DNA of 35,149 bases from an uncultured Prochlorococcus sp. (GTDB taxonomy: Bacteria > Cyanobacteriota > Cyanobacteriia > PCC-6307 > Cyanobiaceae). Positions 24,280-32,371 of the stretch are shown here, piece after piece. Position numbers and translations under genes: made by a program. Position 1 is the stretch's first letter; every line of letters begins with the position of its first letter. The DNA lies in assembly GCA_902536775.1 (NCBI GenBank), contig CACAYX010000011.1, positions 1 through 35,149 on the forward strand, read 5' to 3'. The notes below the pieces were generated by a model. The model worked only from the letters and a program-made list of their open reading frames with translations. It was not told the DNA's origin and searched no databases.

Positions 24280-25389
24280 ATGAGCGATATATTATTAATT
24301 GGTTCATGTGAGCCATTTAGTGGTAAGTCTGCATTGGTTCTTGGAATAGCAAAAAGACTCTTACAGGAGAAAAAAAAAGTACGAATTGGGAAACCACTTG
24401 CAACATGTATCGAACTTACAAATCTACCTTCGATTTCCTATGAAGGATTAATAGATGATGATGTTAAATTTATTGGATCTACATTAAATATCGAAGAGGA
24501 GAATTTAATCTCTTCAGTGGGATTATTGGATAATATATCTGCCGAAAAAAGAATCTTTAATAAAGACTTACTACCTGGAAAAGATTTTGATCAAATTGAG
24601 GGATTAGTTAAGGATGATTTTGCAGGGCTAAATATTTTAGAGGCAGCTGGAAGTCTGCATGAAGGGATGATTTATGGTTTAAGTCTCCCACAGCTAGCTG
24701 AAAGTTTAGATGCCAAAGTTTTAATTGTAAATTTATGGGAAGATTGTAAAAGCGTGGATGCATTACTTGATGCGAAAAAACAATTAGGAGAGCATTTGGC
24801 AGGCGTGGTATTGAATGGAGTTTTGCCCCAAGAAGTCGAAAAAGTTAAAAATGAAATAATACCTTCTCTTAAAGATCTCAATATTGAAGTGTTTGGGGTG
24901 ATGCCTAAATCACCACTTCTGAGAAGTGTCACTGTAGGCGAACTTGTAAGAAGACTAGATGCCCAAGTAATTTGTTGCCCTGAGAAAGATCAATTACTAG
25001 TTGAAACATTAAGTATTGGTGCAATGGGGGTGAATTCTGCAATGGAATTTTTCAGAAGAAGAAGAAATATGGCTGTAGTTACTGGAGCTGATAGAACTGA
25101 TATCCAACTTGCTGCTTTAGAGGCCTCTACTCAATGCCTAATTTTAACCGGTCTAGGGGAGCCTTTGTCTCAACTAATTCATAGAGCGGAGGAATTGGAG
25201 GTGCCAATTTTAAAAGTAGAATTAGATACCCTTGCCTCAGTAGAGATTATTGAACAAGCTTTCGGTCATGTCAGAATACATGAATCAATTAAAGCTTCTT
25301 ATGCTATTCAGTTAGTTCAGGAGCATGTAAATCTAAAAAGAATTCTGGAAAGAATAGATTTTCCCTGCAATTTTTCAGATAAATGCTAA
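24280..25389 (+). CDS. BioD-like P-loop/DRTGG domain protein (phosphotransacetylase N-terminal type)
   Basis: The 369-aa protein has two recognisable parts. Residues 1-205 form a dethiobiotin-synthetase-like P-loop domain (SCEPFSGKSALVLGIAKRL, with Lys16 in the loop). Residues ~215-320 form a DRTGG domain (TVGELVRR..., VTGADRTDIQLAALEAS, CLILTGLGEPLSQLI). The same pair of domains is found before the catalytic domain of long phosphate acetyltransferases and as stand-alone regulatory-type proteins in cyanobacteria. The acetyltransferase domain is absent here, so it is not an enzyme of that kind. The role may be nucleotide-dependent sensing. The next gene starts 25 nt downstream. Confidence 0.84.
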   Translation: MSDILLIGSCEPFSGKSALVLGIAKRLLQEKKKVRIGKPLATCIELTNLPSISYEGLIDDDVKFIGSTLNIEEENLISSVGLLDNISAEKRIFNKDLLPGKDFDQIEGLVKDDFAGLNILEAAGSLHEGMIYGLSLPQLAESLDAKVLIVNLWEDCKSVDALLDAKKQLGEHLAGVVLNGVLPQEVEKVKNEIIPSLKDLNIEVFGVMPKSPLLRSVTVGELVRRLDAQVICCPEKDQLLVETLSIGAMGVNSAMEFFRRRRNMAVVTGADRTDIQLAALEASTQCLILTGLGEPLSQLIHRAEELEVPILKVELDTLASVEIIEQAFGHVRIHESIKASYAIQLVQEHVNLKRILERIDFPCNFSDKC

Positions 25390-25414
25390 TTTCAACTATA
25401 GGAACCATTTTATT

Positions 25415-25927
25415 TTGAGTCGCTCTTTAGATCTACCAGTAACCGGAGGCGTCGACGCCTTAGCTCAAGAACTTGCAAAACTCCAAGATAATGGCAAAAG
25501 GAGGATCGCTTTTTTAGGTAGTAGACATGTACCTATTGTCGATGTCCATTTAATTGAATTGATAGCAAGGTCGTTAGCAGAGGAAGGACATAATATTATT
25601 ACTTCTGGATCTCAAGGTGTGAATGCAGCGGTTATAAGAGCTGTTTTAGATATTAATCCAACATTATTGACTGTTTTATTACCACAAAGCCTTGATAGAC
25701 AAATTCCCGAAATTAAGGATCAACTTGAGAGGGTTATGCATTTGGTTGAAAAAAGTGAAAATGATGAATTACCTCTGCCACTTGCAAGTAGTCTTTGTAA
25801 TCAAGAAATTATTACTAGGTGTGATCAATTAATATGCTTTGCCTTTCACGATAGTGAAACTTTGCTGAATAGTTGCAGATGTGCTGAAGAAATGGGCAAA
25901 GTGGTTAGTTTGTTATTTTTTGATTAA
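25415..25927 (+). CDS. DprA/LOG-like Rossmann-fold protein
   Basis: The 170-aa protein has a Rossmann-like core with KRRIAFLGSRHVP near residue 28, IITSGSQGVNAAVIRAVL near 65, and TVLLPQSLDRQIPE near 85. This resembles the DprA/Smf nucleotide-binding region (GSR...SGxAxGID pattern) but is much shorter than DprA and lacks its other domains. Cyanobacterial homologues are sometimes called DNA recombination-mediator A-like; I treat the function as unknown. The start is TTG at 25415, with AGGA 11 nt upstream, and no in-frame ATG lies before the core. It follows the BioD-like gene by 25 nt, probably in one operon. Confidence 0.75.
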   Translation: MSRSLDLPVTGGVDALAQELAKLQDNGKRRIAFLGSRHVPIVDVHLIELIARSLAEEGHNIITSGSQGVNAAVIRAVLDINPTLLTVLLPQSLDRQIPEIKDQLERVMHLVEKSENDELPLPLASSLCNQEIITRCDQLICFAFHDSETLLNSCRCAEEMGKVVSLLFFD

Positions 25928-25960
25928 ATTAACTCATTTCCTCTTATTAAAAGATGATTT

Positions 25961-25980
25961 ATGCTAATAATATTTAGCAT
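25961..25980 (+). terminator. inverted repeat before the YajQ-family gene
   Basis: ATGCTAA (25961-25967) and TTAGCAT (25974-25980) are perfect inverted repeats around a 6-nt TAATAT loop, followed by TTTATAATTT. It lies 33 nt after the DprA-like gene and could act as a weak terminator. A TATAAT at 25983-25988 lies just after it, only 5 nt before the next ATG, so the stretch may also hold a promoter for a nearly leaderless mRNA. Confidence 0.4.
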
Positions 25981-25993
25981 TTTATAATTTATT

Positions 25994-26491
25994 ATGGCAG
26001 AAAGTTTTTCATTTGATGTAGTTTCTGATTTTGATAGACAAGAATTAGTCAATACTTTGGATCAAGTTAAAAGGGAAATTTGTCAGCGTTATGATTTGAA
26101 GGGCACAGATACTTCTGTTGATTTGGAAAAAGAAAATATTTTTATAATCACCAATAGCGAACTTACTTTGAATGCTGTTAATGACATAATTAGACAAAAG
26201 GCAATAAAAAGAAACTTATCATTAAAAATATTTGACTACGGCGACATTGAAATAGTTAGTGGCAATAGAATTAAACAGACAATTTTATTAAAACAAGGCA
26301 TCAAACAAGAAATTGCAAAAAAAATCAGTAAAAATATTAGAGATCAAATTAAAAAAATTAATGTCAGCATCAATGGAGAAACACTCAGAGTTGCTAGTAA
26401 GAGCAAAAATGATCTTCAATTGGCAATTAAGCTTGTTAGTGAGTTGGAGGAGTCTTTGAACATTCCTCTAAAAGCTAATAACTTTAGATAA
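25994..26491 (+). CDS. YajQ-family nucleotide-binding protein
   Basis: At 165 aa this fits the UPF0234/YajQ family. It has the N-terminal SFSFDVVSDFDRQELVNTLDQVKREICQRYDLKG signature and ends with a second repeat of the alpha/beta fold, with KINVSINGETLRVASKSKNDLQ. Members bind RNA or nucleotides, including cyclic di-GMP in Xanthomonas, but the cyanobacterial role is unproven. There is no signal peptide or membrane segment. A 69-aa unknown gene follows after 27 nt. Confidence 0.92.
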   Translation: MAESFSFDVVSDFDRQELVNTLDQVKREICQRYDLKGTDTSVDLEKENIFIITNSELTLNAVNDIIRQKAIKRNLSLKIFDYGDIEIVSGNRIKQTILLKQGIKQEIAKKISKNIRDQIKKINVSINGETLRVASKSKNDLQLAIKLVSELEESLNIPLKANNFR

Positions 26492-26518
26492 AATCTTTGG
26501 TAAGATTATTTTAAAAAT

Positions 26519-26728
26519 ATGGCAGATTATTCAAAATCTCTCATTAACTCATTGATTAAGAGTGTAAAAGAATACCCTAGTTTTTCAAAAGAAGAAATAG
26601 AGAAATTTTGTTGGATGGCGGTACATGAGCATAAGCATGGTGTGTTACCCTCTGAGTATGATATCAGAGAGATAGATGAGGATCTTTATTTAGAACTTTT
26701 GCAAGAATTTAAATCAAATATTTGTTAA
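26519..26728 (+). CDS. 69-aa soluble protein, unknown
   Basis: I do not recognise this protein. It is acidic and helical in character, beginning MADYSKSLINSLIKSVKEYP, with FCWMAVHEHKHGVLPSEYDIRE in the middle (two His, one Cys, but no evident metal-binding spacing) and LYLELLQEFKSNIC at the end. It has no hydrophobic stretch. It starts 27 nt after the YajQ-family gene and probably shares its transcript. The consistent frame and codon use support it being real, but its function cannot be guessed. Confidence 0.65.
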   Translation: MADYSKSLINSLIKSVKEYPSFSKEEIEKFCWMAVHEHKHGVLPSEYDIREIDEDLYLELLQEFKSNIC

Positions 26729-26837
26729 TTAAAATCTATATTTAAATTTACAATTATTAAAAAAATATTTTAATTAAATGTCTTACTAATGCACTAATTA
26801 GTCTATTTAAATATGATTAACTAAAAGAATAAATTTA

Positions 26838-27641
26838 ATGTCAACATCCTTTAAAAATGTCACACCAACAGGTCCTGGTGGAACAGCAACATTACTGATT
26901 GTATTGTCTTTTACTGGCTTTCTTTTGCTCACTCAATCATTATTTGTTGTACCTTCTGGACAAGTTGCAGTTGTTACAACACTAGGGAAAGTAAGTGGCC
27001 CCTCAAGGAGAGCTGGTTTAAACTTTAAAATTCCATTTATTCAGTCTGTATATCCATTTGATATAAAAACTCAAGTTCAACCAGAAAAATTTGAAACGCT
27101 TACTAAAGATCTTCAAGTTATTAGGGCTACAGCTACAGTTAAATATTCAGTAAAACCTAACGAGGCAGGAAGGATCTTTTCAACAATTGCAAGTAGAAAT
27201 AGCGATGTTTATCAGAAAATTGTTCAGCCATCTTTGCTAAAAGCTCTAAAATCAGTCTTTTCCCAATATGAGCTAGAAACAATTGCTACTGAATTCGCAG
27301 TAATTTCTGAAAAAGTAGGCGACACCGTTTCAAAAGAATTAAATTCATTCGATTATGTAGATGTTAAAAGTTTAGATCTTACTGGATTAGAGATCGCTGA
27401 AGAATATAGAGCTGCAATTGAACAAAAGCAAATAGCAGGTCAGCAATTATTAAGAGCAAAGACAGAAGTTGAAATTGCTGAACAAGAAGCACTTAGATAT
27501 GAGACATTAAATAGAAGTCTTGACGATCAAGTACTTTTCAAATTATTTCTCGACAAATGGGATGGCAGTACACAAGTTGTTCCTGGCTTGCCAGGTTCTG
27601 AAGGAGGTACTCCCCCTGTAATAGTTGGTGGTAAAAGATAA
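26838..27641 (+). CDS. prohibitin-type SPFH/band 7 membrane protein
   Basis: The 267-aa protein has one N-terminal membrane helix at about 17-38 (ATLLIVLSFTGFLLLTQSLFVV), then the SPFH domain (PSGQVAVVTTLGKVSGPSRRAGLNFKIPF) and a C-terminal coiled coil rich in Glu and Ala (EEYRAAIEQKQIAGQQLLRAKTEVEIAEQEAL), closely resembling mitochondrial prohibitin. Prohibitins form ring-shaped membrane scaffolds and modulate FtsH protease. In cyanobacteria homologues (Phb type) co-purify with FtsH, but a direct role is uncertain. It ends with a Gly/Pro-rich tail (PGLPGSEGGTPPVIVGG). It is convergent with hemL, separated by the hairpin at 27679-27714. Confidence 0.9.
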   Translation: MSTSFKNVTPTGPGGTATLLIVLSFTGFLLLTQSLFVVPSGQVAVVTTLGKVSGPSRRAGLNFKIPFIQSVYPFDIKTQVQPEKFETLTKDLQVIRATATVKYSVKPNEAGRIFSTIASRNSDVYQKIVQPSLLKALKSVFSQYELETIATEFAVISEKVGDTVSKELNSFDYVDVKSLDLTGLEIAEEYRAAIEQKQIAGQQLLRAKTEVEIAEQEALRYETLNRSLDDQVLFKLFLDKWDGSTQVVPGLPGSEGGTPPVIVGGKR

Positions 27642-27678
27642 TTATTTTTTTTGAAAGACCTTACTAAACTTTTTAATC

Positions 27679-27714
27679 ATTTACTTATTTTTCTTTAAGA
27701 AAAGACAAGTAAAT
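27679..27714. terminator. bidirectional hairpin between the prohibitin gene and hemL
   Basis: ATTTACTT (27679-27686) and AAGTAAAT (27707-27714) pair exactly as outer arms. Inside, TTTTCTT (27688-27694) and AAGAAAA (27697-27703) pair as a second stem. The structure begins 37 nt after the prohibitin stop and lies 2 nt beyond the hemL stop. It is the only sizeable hairpin found between a convergent gene pair here. It is AT-rich and lacks a GC stem, so its strength is uncertain. Confidence 0.55.
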
Positions 27715-27716
27715 TA

Positions 27717-29018
27717 TCATTTCTTAATTGCATTAAAAGATTCGTCAAACGCTTCAATAGTTTTATCAATTTCTTCTTCGCTGTGAGCTAGTGATGTGAA
27801 ACCAGCTTCGAAGGGACTTGGCGCTAGGTAAATTCCTCGTAGAAGCATTTCTCTATGCAACTTACCAAAAAGTTCTGCATCATTTGTTTTTGCTTCATCA
27901 AAGTTCCTAACTGGCCCATCGCATAAGAAAAATCCAAACATGGCGCTTACACTTCCACCGTTAATAGCAATACCGTTATTTTCTGCAGACTGAATTATTC
28001 CTTCAATTAATCTAGAGGTTGTTGAATCAAGTTTCTCGTACGCACCATCTTGTTGGAGCAGTTCAAGAGTTTTAATTCCAGCAGTCATTGCAAGTGGATT
28101 GCCGCTCAAAGTGCCTGCTTGGTATACCGGCCCTGAAGGCGCTACCATTGACATTATTTCTTTCTTGCCTCCATAAGCTCCAACAGGCAGGCCTCCACCA
28201 ATTACTTTTCCAAGGGTGGTTAAATCAGGAGTAACTCCAAACTTTTCTTGAGCGCCTCCATAACTTATTCTGAATCCAGTCATTACTTCGTCAAAAACTA
28301 ATAAGGATCCATTCTCAGTTGTTAATTCCCTTAATCCTTCCAAAAATCCAGGTTCTGGAGTAATAAATCCAGCATTACCAACAATAGGCTCGAGTATAAC
28401 CCCAGAAATGGCATCAGGATTTTCAGAAAATAATTTTTTTACTGCTTCAAGGTCATTGTAGGGTGCAGTAAGTGTGTTGGCAGTTGTTGTACGTGGAACA
28501 CCTGGTGAATCTGGTAAACCCAGAGTGGCTACACCTGATCCTGCTTTCACTAAAAACATATCTGCATGACCGTGATAGCAACCGTCAAATTTAATAACTT
28601 TATCTCTTCCAGTAAATGCTCGCATGAGTCTCAAAACAGCCATGCATGCTTCAGTTCCACTATTAACAAATCTAACCATTTCCACAGATGGGACTGCATC
28701 TATTACCATTTCAGCAAGTTTGTTCTCTAGAACACATGGAGCACCAAAGCTCGTGCCTTTCTCAATTGCTTCCTGTAATGCAGTTGTAACTTCAGGGTGG
28801 GCATGTCCACATATAGCTGGCCCCCAGCTTCCTATATAGTCTATATATCTATTTCCATCAATATCCCAAGCAAATGGGCCTTTGACTCTATCAAAAACAA
28901 TTGGCTGGCCACCTACAGACTTAAAAGCTCTTACTGGAGAGCTTACTCCGCCTGGCATTAGTTGTTGGGCTGCAGAGAAAATTTCTTCAGATTTTGTGTA
29001 ATTTAATATGTCAGTCAC
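27717..29018 (-). CDS. hemL: glutamate-1-semialdehyde 2,1-aminomutase
   Basis: HemL converts glutamate-1-semialdehyde to 5-aminolevulinate, the committed precursor of haem, chlorophyll and corrinoids. It is a PLP enzyme of aminotransferase class III. In 433 aa the PLP-binding Lys271 sits in [18 protein letters not shown], Asp243 in [10 protein letters not shown], and the phosphate site is VNSGTEAC. The start is GTG at 29018, because a stop codon lies two codons upstream and no ATG is available. A good promoter precedes it at 29062-29090. Together with gltX this window carries two of the genes feeding the C5 tetrapyrrole route. Confidence 0.97.
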   Translation of the reverse strand: MTDILNYTKSEEIFSAAQQLMPGGVSSPVRAFKSVGGQPIVFDRVKGPFAWDIDGNRYIDYIGSWGPAICGHAHPEVTTALQEAIEKGTSFGAPCVLENKLAEMVIDAVPSVEMVRFVNSGTEACMAVLRLMRAFTGRDKVIKFDGCYHGHADMFLVKAGSGVATLGLPDSPGVPRTTTANTLTAPYNDLEAVKKLFSENPDAISGVILEPIVGNAGFITPEPGFLEGLRELTTENGSLLVFDEVMTGFRISYGGAQEKFGVTPDLTTLGKVIGGGLPVGAYGGKKEIMSMVAPSGPVYQAGTLSGNPLAMTAGIKTLELLQQDGAYEKLDSTTSRLIEGIIQSAENNGIAINGGSVSAMFGFFLCDGPVRNFDEAKTNDAELFGKLHREMLLRGIYLAPSPFEAGFTSLAHSEEEIDKTIEAFDESFNAIKK

Positions 29019-29061
29019 AATTTAGCAAAATGATGTTTTAAGAAAAATCTTGTCATGCTCT

Positions 29062-29090
29062 AAATTAGAAATAAGTAAAAATTTTGTCAA
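29062..29090 (-). promoter_or_regulatory. putative sigma70-type promoter of hemL
   Basis: Read on the minus strand, a perfect TTGACA (29085-29090) and TAATTT (29062-29067) are spaced 17 nt apart. The predicted transcription start near 29055 gives a leader of about 37 nt to the GTG start. It is the clearest promoter I see in this window. The remaining upstream part of the 226-nt gap (29091-29244) shows no gene and no strong structure. Confidence 0.55.
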
Positions 29091-29244
29091 TTAATTTGAA
29101 ATTCTACATTATGATATTTTTATTGCGATAGTTCGGATTGTAAATTTTTAATTTTAATGAAATCATGATAAAAAACAATTTTACATTAGATAACTCTTTA
29201 TTAATAAGTGTTTTCAGGCATTAAAGTAATTCAATTTATTTTAT

Positions 29245-30090
29245 TTATATTTCGAAGAAATTATCCTCATTCTCAAAAAAATCTAAATTTATGTCGTTTA
29301 AGTTAAGATCTATCATTACTGGGGCATGATCACTCGGACGCAAATTACCTCTAGGTGAGCAGTCTATGACACAACTTTTTAATTTTGATGACAATTCTTT
29401 GCTGAGATATATATGATCTATTCTCCAACCTTTATTTAATTCAAAAGCGTTATTACGGTAATCCCACCAACTCCAATGGCCAGAATTTTGTTCAAAAATC
29501 CTGAACGAATCTATTAATCTTTTTTTGAGAACATTATTTAGTACATTTCTTTCTATCTCAGATGCCATTATTCCTCCTTCATATTTCTTTGGATCATGAA
29601 TATCCAAGTCAGTCGGAGCAATATTAAAATCACCCATAAGGCAAATTAATTCTCCTTTTTTTTCTTGGTCATCCAAAAATGAAGCTAAACAATTTAACCA
29701 ATTAATTTTGTATTCGAACTTACTAGATTCTAGAGAAGATCCGTTTGGCACGTAAACATTTATGATTTTAATTCCATTAATATCAGCAGAAATCAATCTT
29801 TTCTGATCTAAGAAGATTTCGATATTTTGATTAAAGTCGGTACAACCATAGAATCCTTTTTTAACATTTTCTGGCTTTATTTTAGAAATGATAGCAACAC
29901 CATTGTATGATTTTTGCCCGTATACCTCTACTGAGTACCCTAACTTTACAAAAGGTTCAATAGGGAAACTATCATCCATCACTTTTGTTTCCTGCAAACA
30001 TAGAATATCTGGATTGGCTTTATTAATCCAATCTATTATTTGTGTAAGTCTGGTTCTTATAGAGTTAACATTCCAAGTTGCTATTAACAA
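29245..30090 (-). CDS. xth: exodeoxyribonuclease III
   Basis: This AP endonuclease/3'-5' exonuclease of base-excision repair has 281 aa, and the whole length is the exonuclease-endonuclease-phosphatase domain. Motifs are IATWNVNSIRTRL (Asn7), LQETKV (Glu34), YGQKSYNGVAIISK, MGDFNIAPTDLDIHDP, WRIDHIYLS, and the final LRPSDHAPVMIDL with the catalytic Asp-His. The start is TTG at 30090, since an in-frame stop lies five codons upstream and the family N-terminus begins at once. hemL is 226 nt downstream on the same strand and has its own promoter candidate, so the two are probably separate units. Confidence 0.94.
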   Translation of the reverse strand: MLIATWNVNSIRTRLTQIIDWINKANPDILCLQETKVMDDSFPIEPFVKLGYSVEVYGQKSYNGVAIISKIKPENVKKGFYGCTDFNQNIEIFLDQKRLISADINGIKIINVYVPNGSSLESSKFEYKINWLNCLASFLDDQEKKGELICLMGDFNIAPTDLDIHDPKKYEGGIMASEIERNVLNNVLKKRLIDSFRIFEQNSGHWSWWDYRNNAFELNKGWRIDHIYLSKELSSKLKSCVIDCSPRGNLRPSDHAPVMIDLNLNDINLDFFENEDNFFEI

Positions 30091-30162
30091 ATTTCTACCA
30101 AATTATGTAAAATTAAGTTAACAGAAATTTTTTGTTGTTTAAGAATTTTGAAATGAAATAAA

Positions 30163-30447
30163 ATGAAAAATTATCTTTACAAAAGCCTAACTAGATCAAT
30201 AACTTTTGTATTTTTTTTTACTTTATTAATTTCCTTAAAAGGTGATTACCTAAATGCTGAATATTATTTTGAAGAATTAGAAATTGATACTTCAACTAAA
30301 AAAGAAGATGATAGTTCAGCTATTCCAACTAATCCTTTTGAACTTGTAGAGATGATTCGTAGACAAAATAGTATGAATGATGCGACTGATCCTTCTAATG
30401 CAATCGACGATGCGTTAAAGTCTTTTAATAACTTGGAGGGAAATTAA
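30163..30447 (+). CDS. small probably secreted protein, unknown
   Basis: I do not recognise this 94-aa protein. The N-terminus (MKNYLYKSLTRSITFVFFFTLLISLKGDYLNA) has a basic region, a hydrophobic core and an NA-E junction near residue 32, like a signal peptide or a single anchor. The remainder is acidic and polar, including EELEIDTSTKKEDDSSAIP and a helical NPFELVEMIRRQNSMNDATDPSNAIDDALKSF segment. No cysteine is present, so it is not a lipoprotein. The next gene begins 40 nt downstream on the same strand, and the two may be co-transcribed. Confidence 0.7.
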   Translation: MKNYLYKSLTRSITFVFFFTLLISLKGDYLNAEYYFEELEIDTSTKKEDDSSAIPTNPFELVEMIRRQNSMNDATDPSNAIDDALKSFNNLEGN

Positions 30448-30487
30448 CAAATTTAATACGATAAATTGTTATTTTCAAATTATTAAT

Positions 30488-31087
30488 ATGTTAAAAAACC
30501 CTATCCCAAAAGTTACTAACCAATTACAGCATAGAGCGATAGGTATTATTAATGGTAAATTCGCTCCCCTTAGCAGTGAGCAATTAAATAGAGGCTTTTT
30601 AATTGACAATAAAGACGAAAAAATTGAAACAGTAGTACTAGGTAAAGCATTATCACTTTTAAAAAAGCATATTGATTTAAAGAAAAGTTATTATTGGATT
30701 GTTTATCCAAAGAATAAAAACACTCAAAACTTGCATTTACAGGTTGCAGGTATCTGGGATCCCTACCAACTGAATGATTTTCCCAATGATTCTTCAAAAA
30801 CTAACTTCTCAAAATTATTAGAAGAATTAGATCTAAAAGATAATTATTTTTCTGTTAGGGGAGAATTAGTTTTTGTAAATACTCAAAAGAAAGAAATTGT
30901 TGTAAAAATCTGCCCTGATATAAAGTCAAAAAATTTAAAAAATAAAAATTTTAAATTAGTTATTAAAGGTGAGCTTTCTCTTGAACTTCTTCATAGCTTT
31001 GTAAGTTTAGATATCAACAGAGATGGGAATTCTTTGAAATTAATAAAGTACGAAGTGATTGAAAAAGATCTTTCTAGAAATAGCTAG
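30488..31087 (+). CDS. conserved-looking hypothetical protein, 199 aa
   Basis: No known family is evident to me. The protein is soluble and basic, with two beta-rich parts. One contains HRAIGIINGKFAPL with RGFLIDNKDEKIETVVLGKAL near residues 16-56, and the other contains FSVRGELVFVNTQKKEIVVKICP and NFKLVIKGELSLELLHSFVSL at 120-175. The WIVYPKNKNTQNLHLQVAGIW segment resembles a strand-turn-strand element. The two repeated beta halves could be an OB-like or RNA-binding fold, but that is a guess. It lies between the small secreted protein gene and larC, 51 nt before the latter. Confidence 0.65.
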   Translation: MLKNPIPKVTNQLQHRAIGIINGKFAPLSSEQLNRGFLIDNKDEKIETVVLGKALSLLKKHIDLKKSYYWIVYPKNKNTQNLHLQVAGIWDPYQLNDFPNDSSKTNFSKLLEELDLKDNYFSVRGELVFVNTQKKEIVVKICPDIKSKNLKNKNFKLVIKGELSLELLHSFVSLDINRDGNSLKLIKYEVIEKDLSRNS

Positions 31088-31138
31088 AATGAAAGTTTGA
31101 TACCACCGCGATTTTACCAGTCAAGAAACCTTTGATTT

Positions 31139-32371
31139 ATGGATGATGTTTTAATTGAATGTTCTCCTGGTATCTCTGGAGATATGTTGTTAGGAGCTTT
31201 TTATGATTTAGGGGTGCCTAAAAAAGTTATTGAAAAGCCACTTATTGATCTTGGATTAAAGGATCTATATCAACTAGACTTTGAGGATTCAAAAAGTTGC
31301 TCAATCCGAGGCATAAAGGCAAAGGTTGAGAATGTTGATTGTAGTCCTATTAAAAGAACTTGGAGAAGTATTAAGGAACTTATTTTAAATGGACATTTAG
31401 AAGAAAAATTAAAAAAAATAATTTATGAAGTATTTGAATCCTTAGCAATTGCGGAAGGAAAAGTTCATGGCATTAAATCTGATGATGTTCATTTTCATGA
31501 AATTGGAGCTATAGATTCATTAGTGGATATCATTGGGGTATGTGCTTCCTTGAATTACTTAAATCCAAAGAGGGTTTATTGTAATGAACCAATGTTGGGG
31601 AAAGGTTTTGTTCAAACTGAACATGGAAAATTATCTATACCACCTCCTGCTGTAATAGAGCTAGTAAGACAAAAAAATATTAAGGTTTTATCAAACCGTG
31701 ACTCAATAGAGGGTGAACTCTCAACACCAACTGGCATTGCTTTACTTGCTAATTTGGCCGACTATCTAGAACCTCCTTTGAAATTTTCTATTAACTCTTA
31801 TGGAGTAGGCATTGGCAACCTAAAATTTCCATTCCCTAATTTGGTAAGAGTTTATAAAATTAATTCATTTGAGTATTCTTCTATTAGCGATAATGAACAA
31901 ATTAGTCCAAAGTGTGAAGAGATATCTATTCAAGAAGCATGGATTGATGATCAAACACCCGAAGATATATCTAATTTTGTGGAAAAACTTAGAATTGAGG
32001 GGGCTTACGACGTTTCCTATCAAACTATCAATATGAAAAAAAATAGAATTGGATTTTCTATTCAAGCAATCCTGCCCATAGAGAAAAAAGAATTTTTTAG
32101 GCGATTATGGTTTGATTATTCCAGTACTATTGGGGTTCGTGAAAGGACCCAGTCGAGGTGGATTTTACTTAGACGTAGAGGAGAATGTTCGACAACTTTT
32201 GGAAAAATAAAAGTTAAACAAACTTTGAAACCCGATGGATCAATAAATATGAAACCAGAAAATGATGAGGTTTTGAGATTAAAATTAAAGCATAAAATAT
32301 CAACTTACGAAATAAGAAAAATAATAAAAGAGTCAAGTAAGAAATTTAAAGCTTTTGAAAACTGGAAATGA
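31139..32371 (+). CDS. larC: LarC-family nickel-insertion protein (DUF111)
   Basis: LarC inserts nickel in a CTP-dependent way into the pincer cofactor of lactate racemase-type enzymes. In 410 aa the hallmark N-terminus CSPGISGDMLLGAFYDLG, the metal-rich HFHEIGAIDSLVDIIG at about 120-135, and the C-terminal WILLRRRGECSTTFGKIKVKQTL are visible. The gene is one continuous frame, whereas in Lactobacillus plantarum LarC arises by ribosomal frameshifting. Neither larB nor larE is in the window. Its stop overlaps the start of the next gene (ATGA), so the two are translationally coupled. Confidence 0.92.
   Translation: MDDVLIECSPGISGDMLLGAFYDLGVPKKVIEKPLIDLGLKDLYQLDFEDSKSCSIRGIKAKVENVDCSPIKRTWRSIKELILNGHLEEKLKKIIYEVFESLAIAEGKVHGIKSDDVHFHEIGAIDSLVDIIGVCASLNYLNPKRVYCNEPMLGKGFVQTEHGKLSIPPPAVIELVRQKNIKVLSNRDSIEGELSTPTGIALLANLADYLEPPLKFSINSYGVGIGNLKFPFPNLVRVYKINSFEYSSISDNEQISPKCEEISIQEAWIDDQTPEDISNFVEKLRIEGAYDVSYQTINMKKNRIGFSIQAILPIEKKEFFRRLWFDYSSTIGVRERTQSRWILLRRRGECSTTFGKIKVKQTLKPDGSINMKPENDEVLRLKLKHKISTYEIRKIIKESSKKFKAFENWK

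Noticed and set aside
29165-29224. 19-codon ORF in the gap upstream of hemL
   Set aside because: Too short, with no ribosome-binding site, membrane pattern or conserved motif. Chance ORFs of this size are common in AT-rich gaps.
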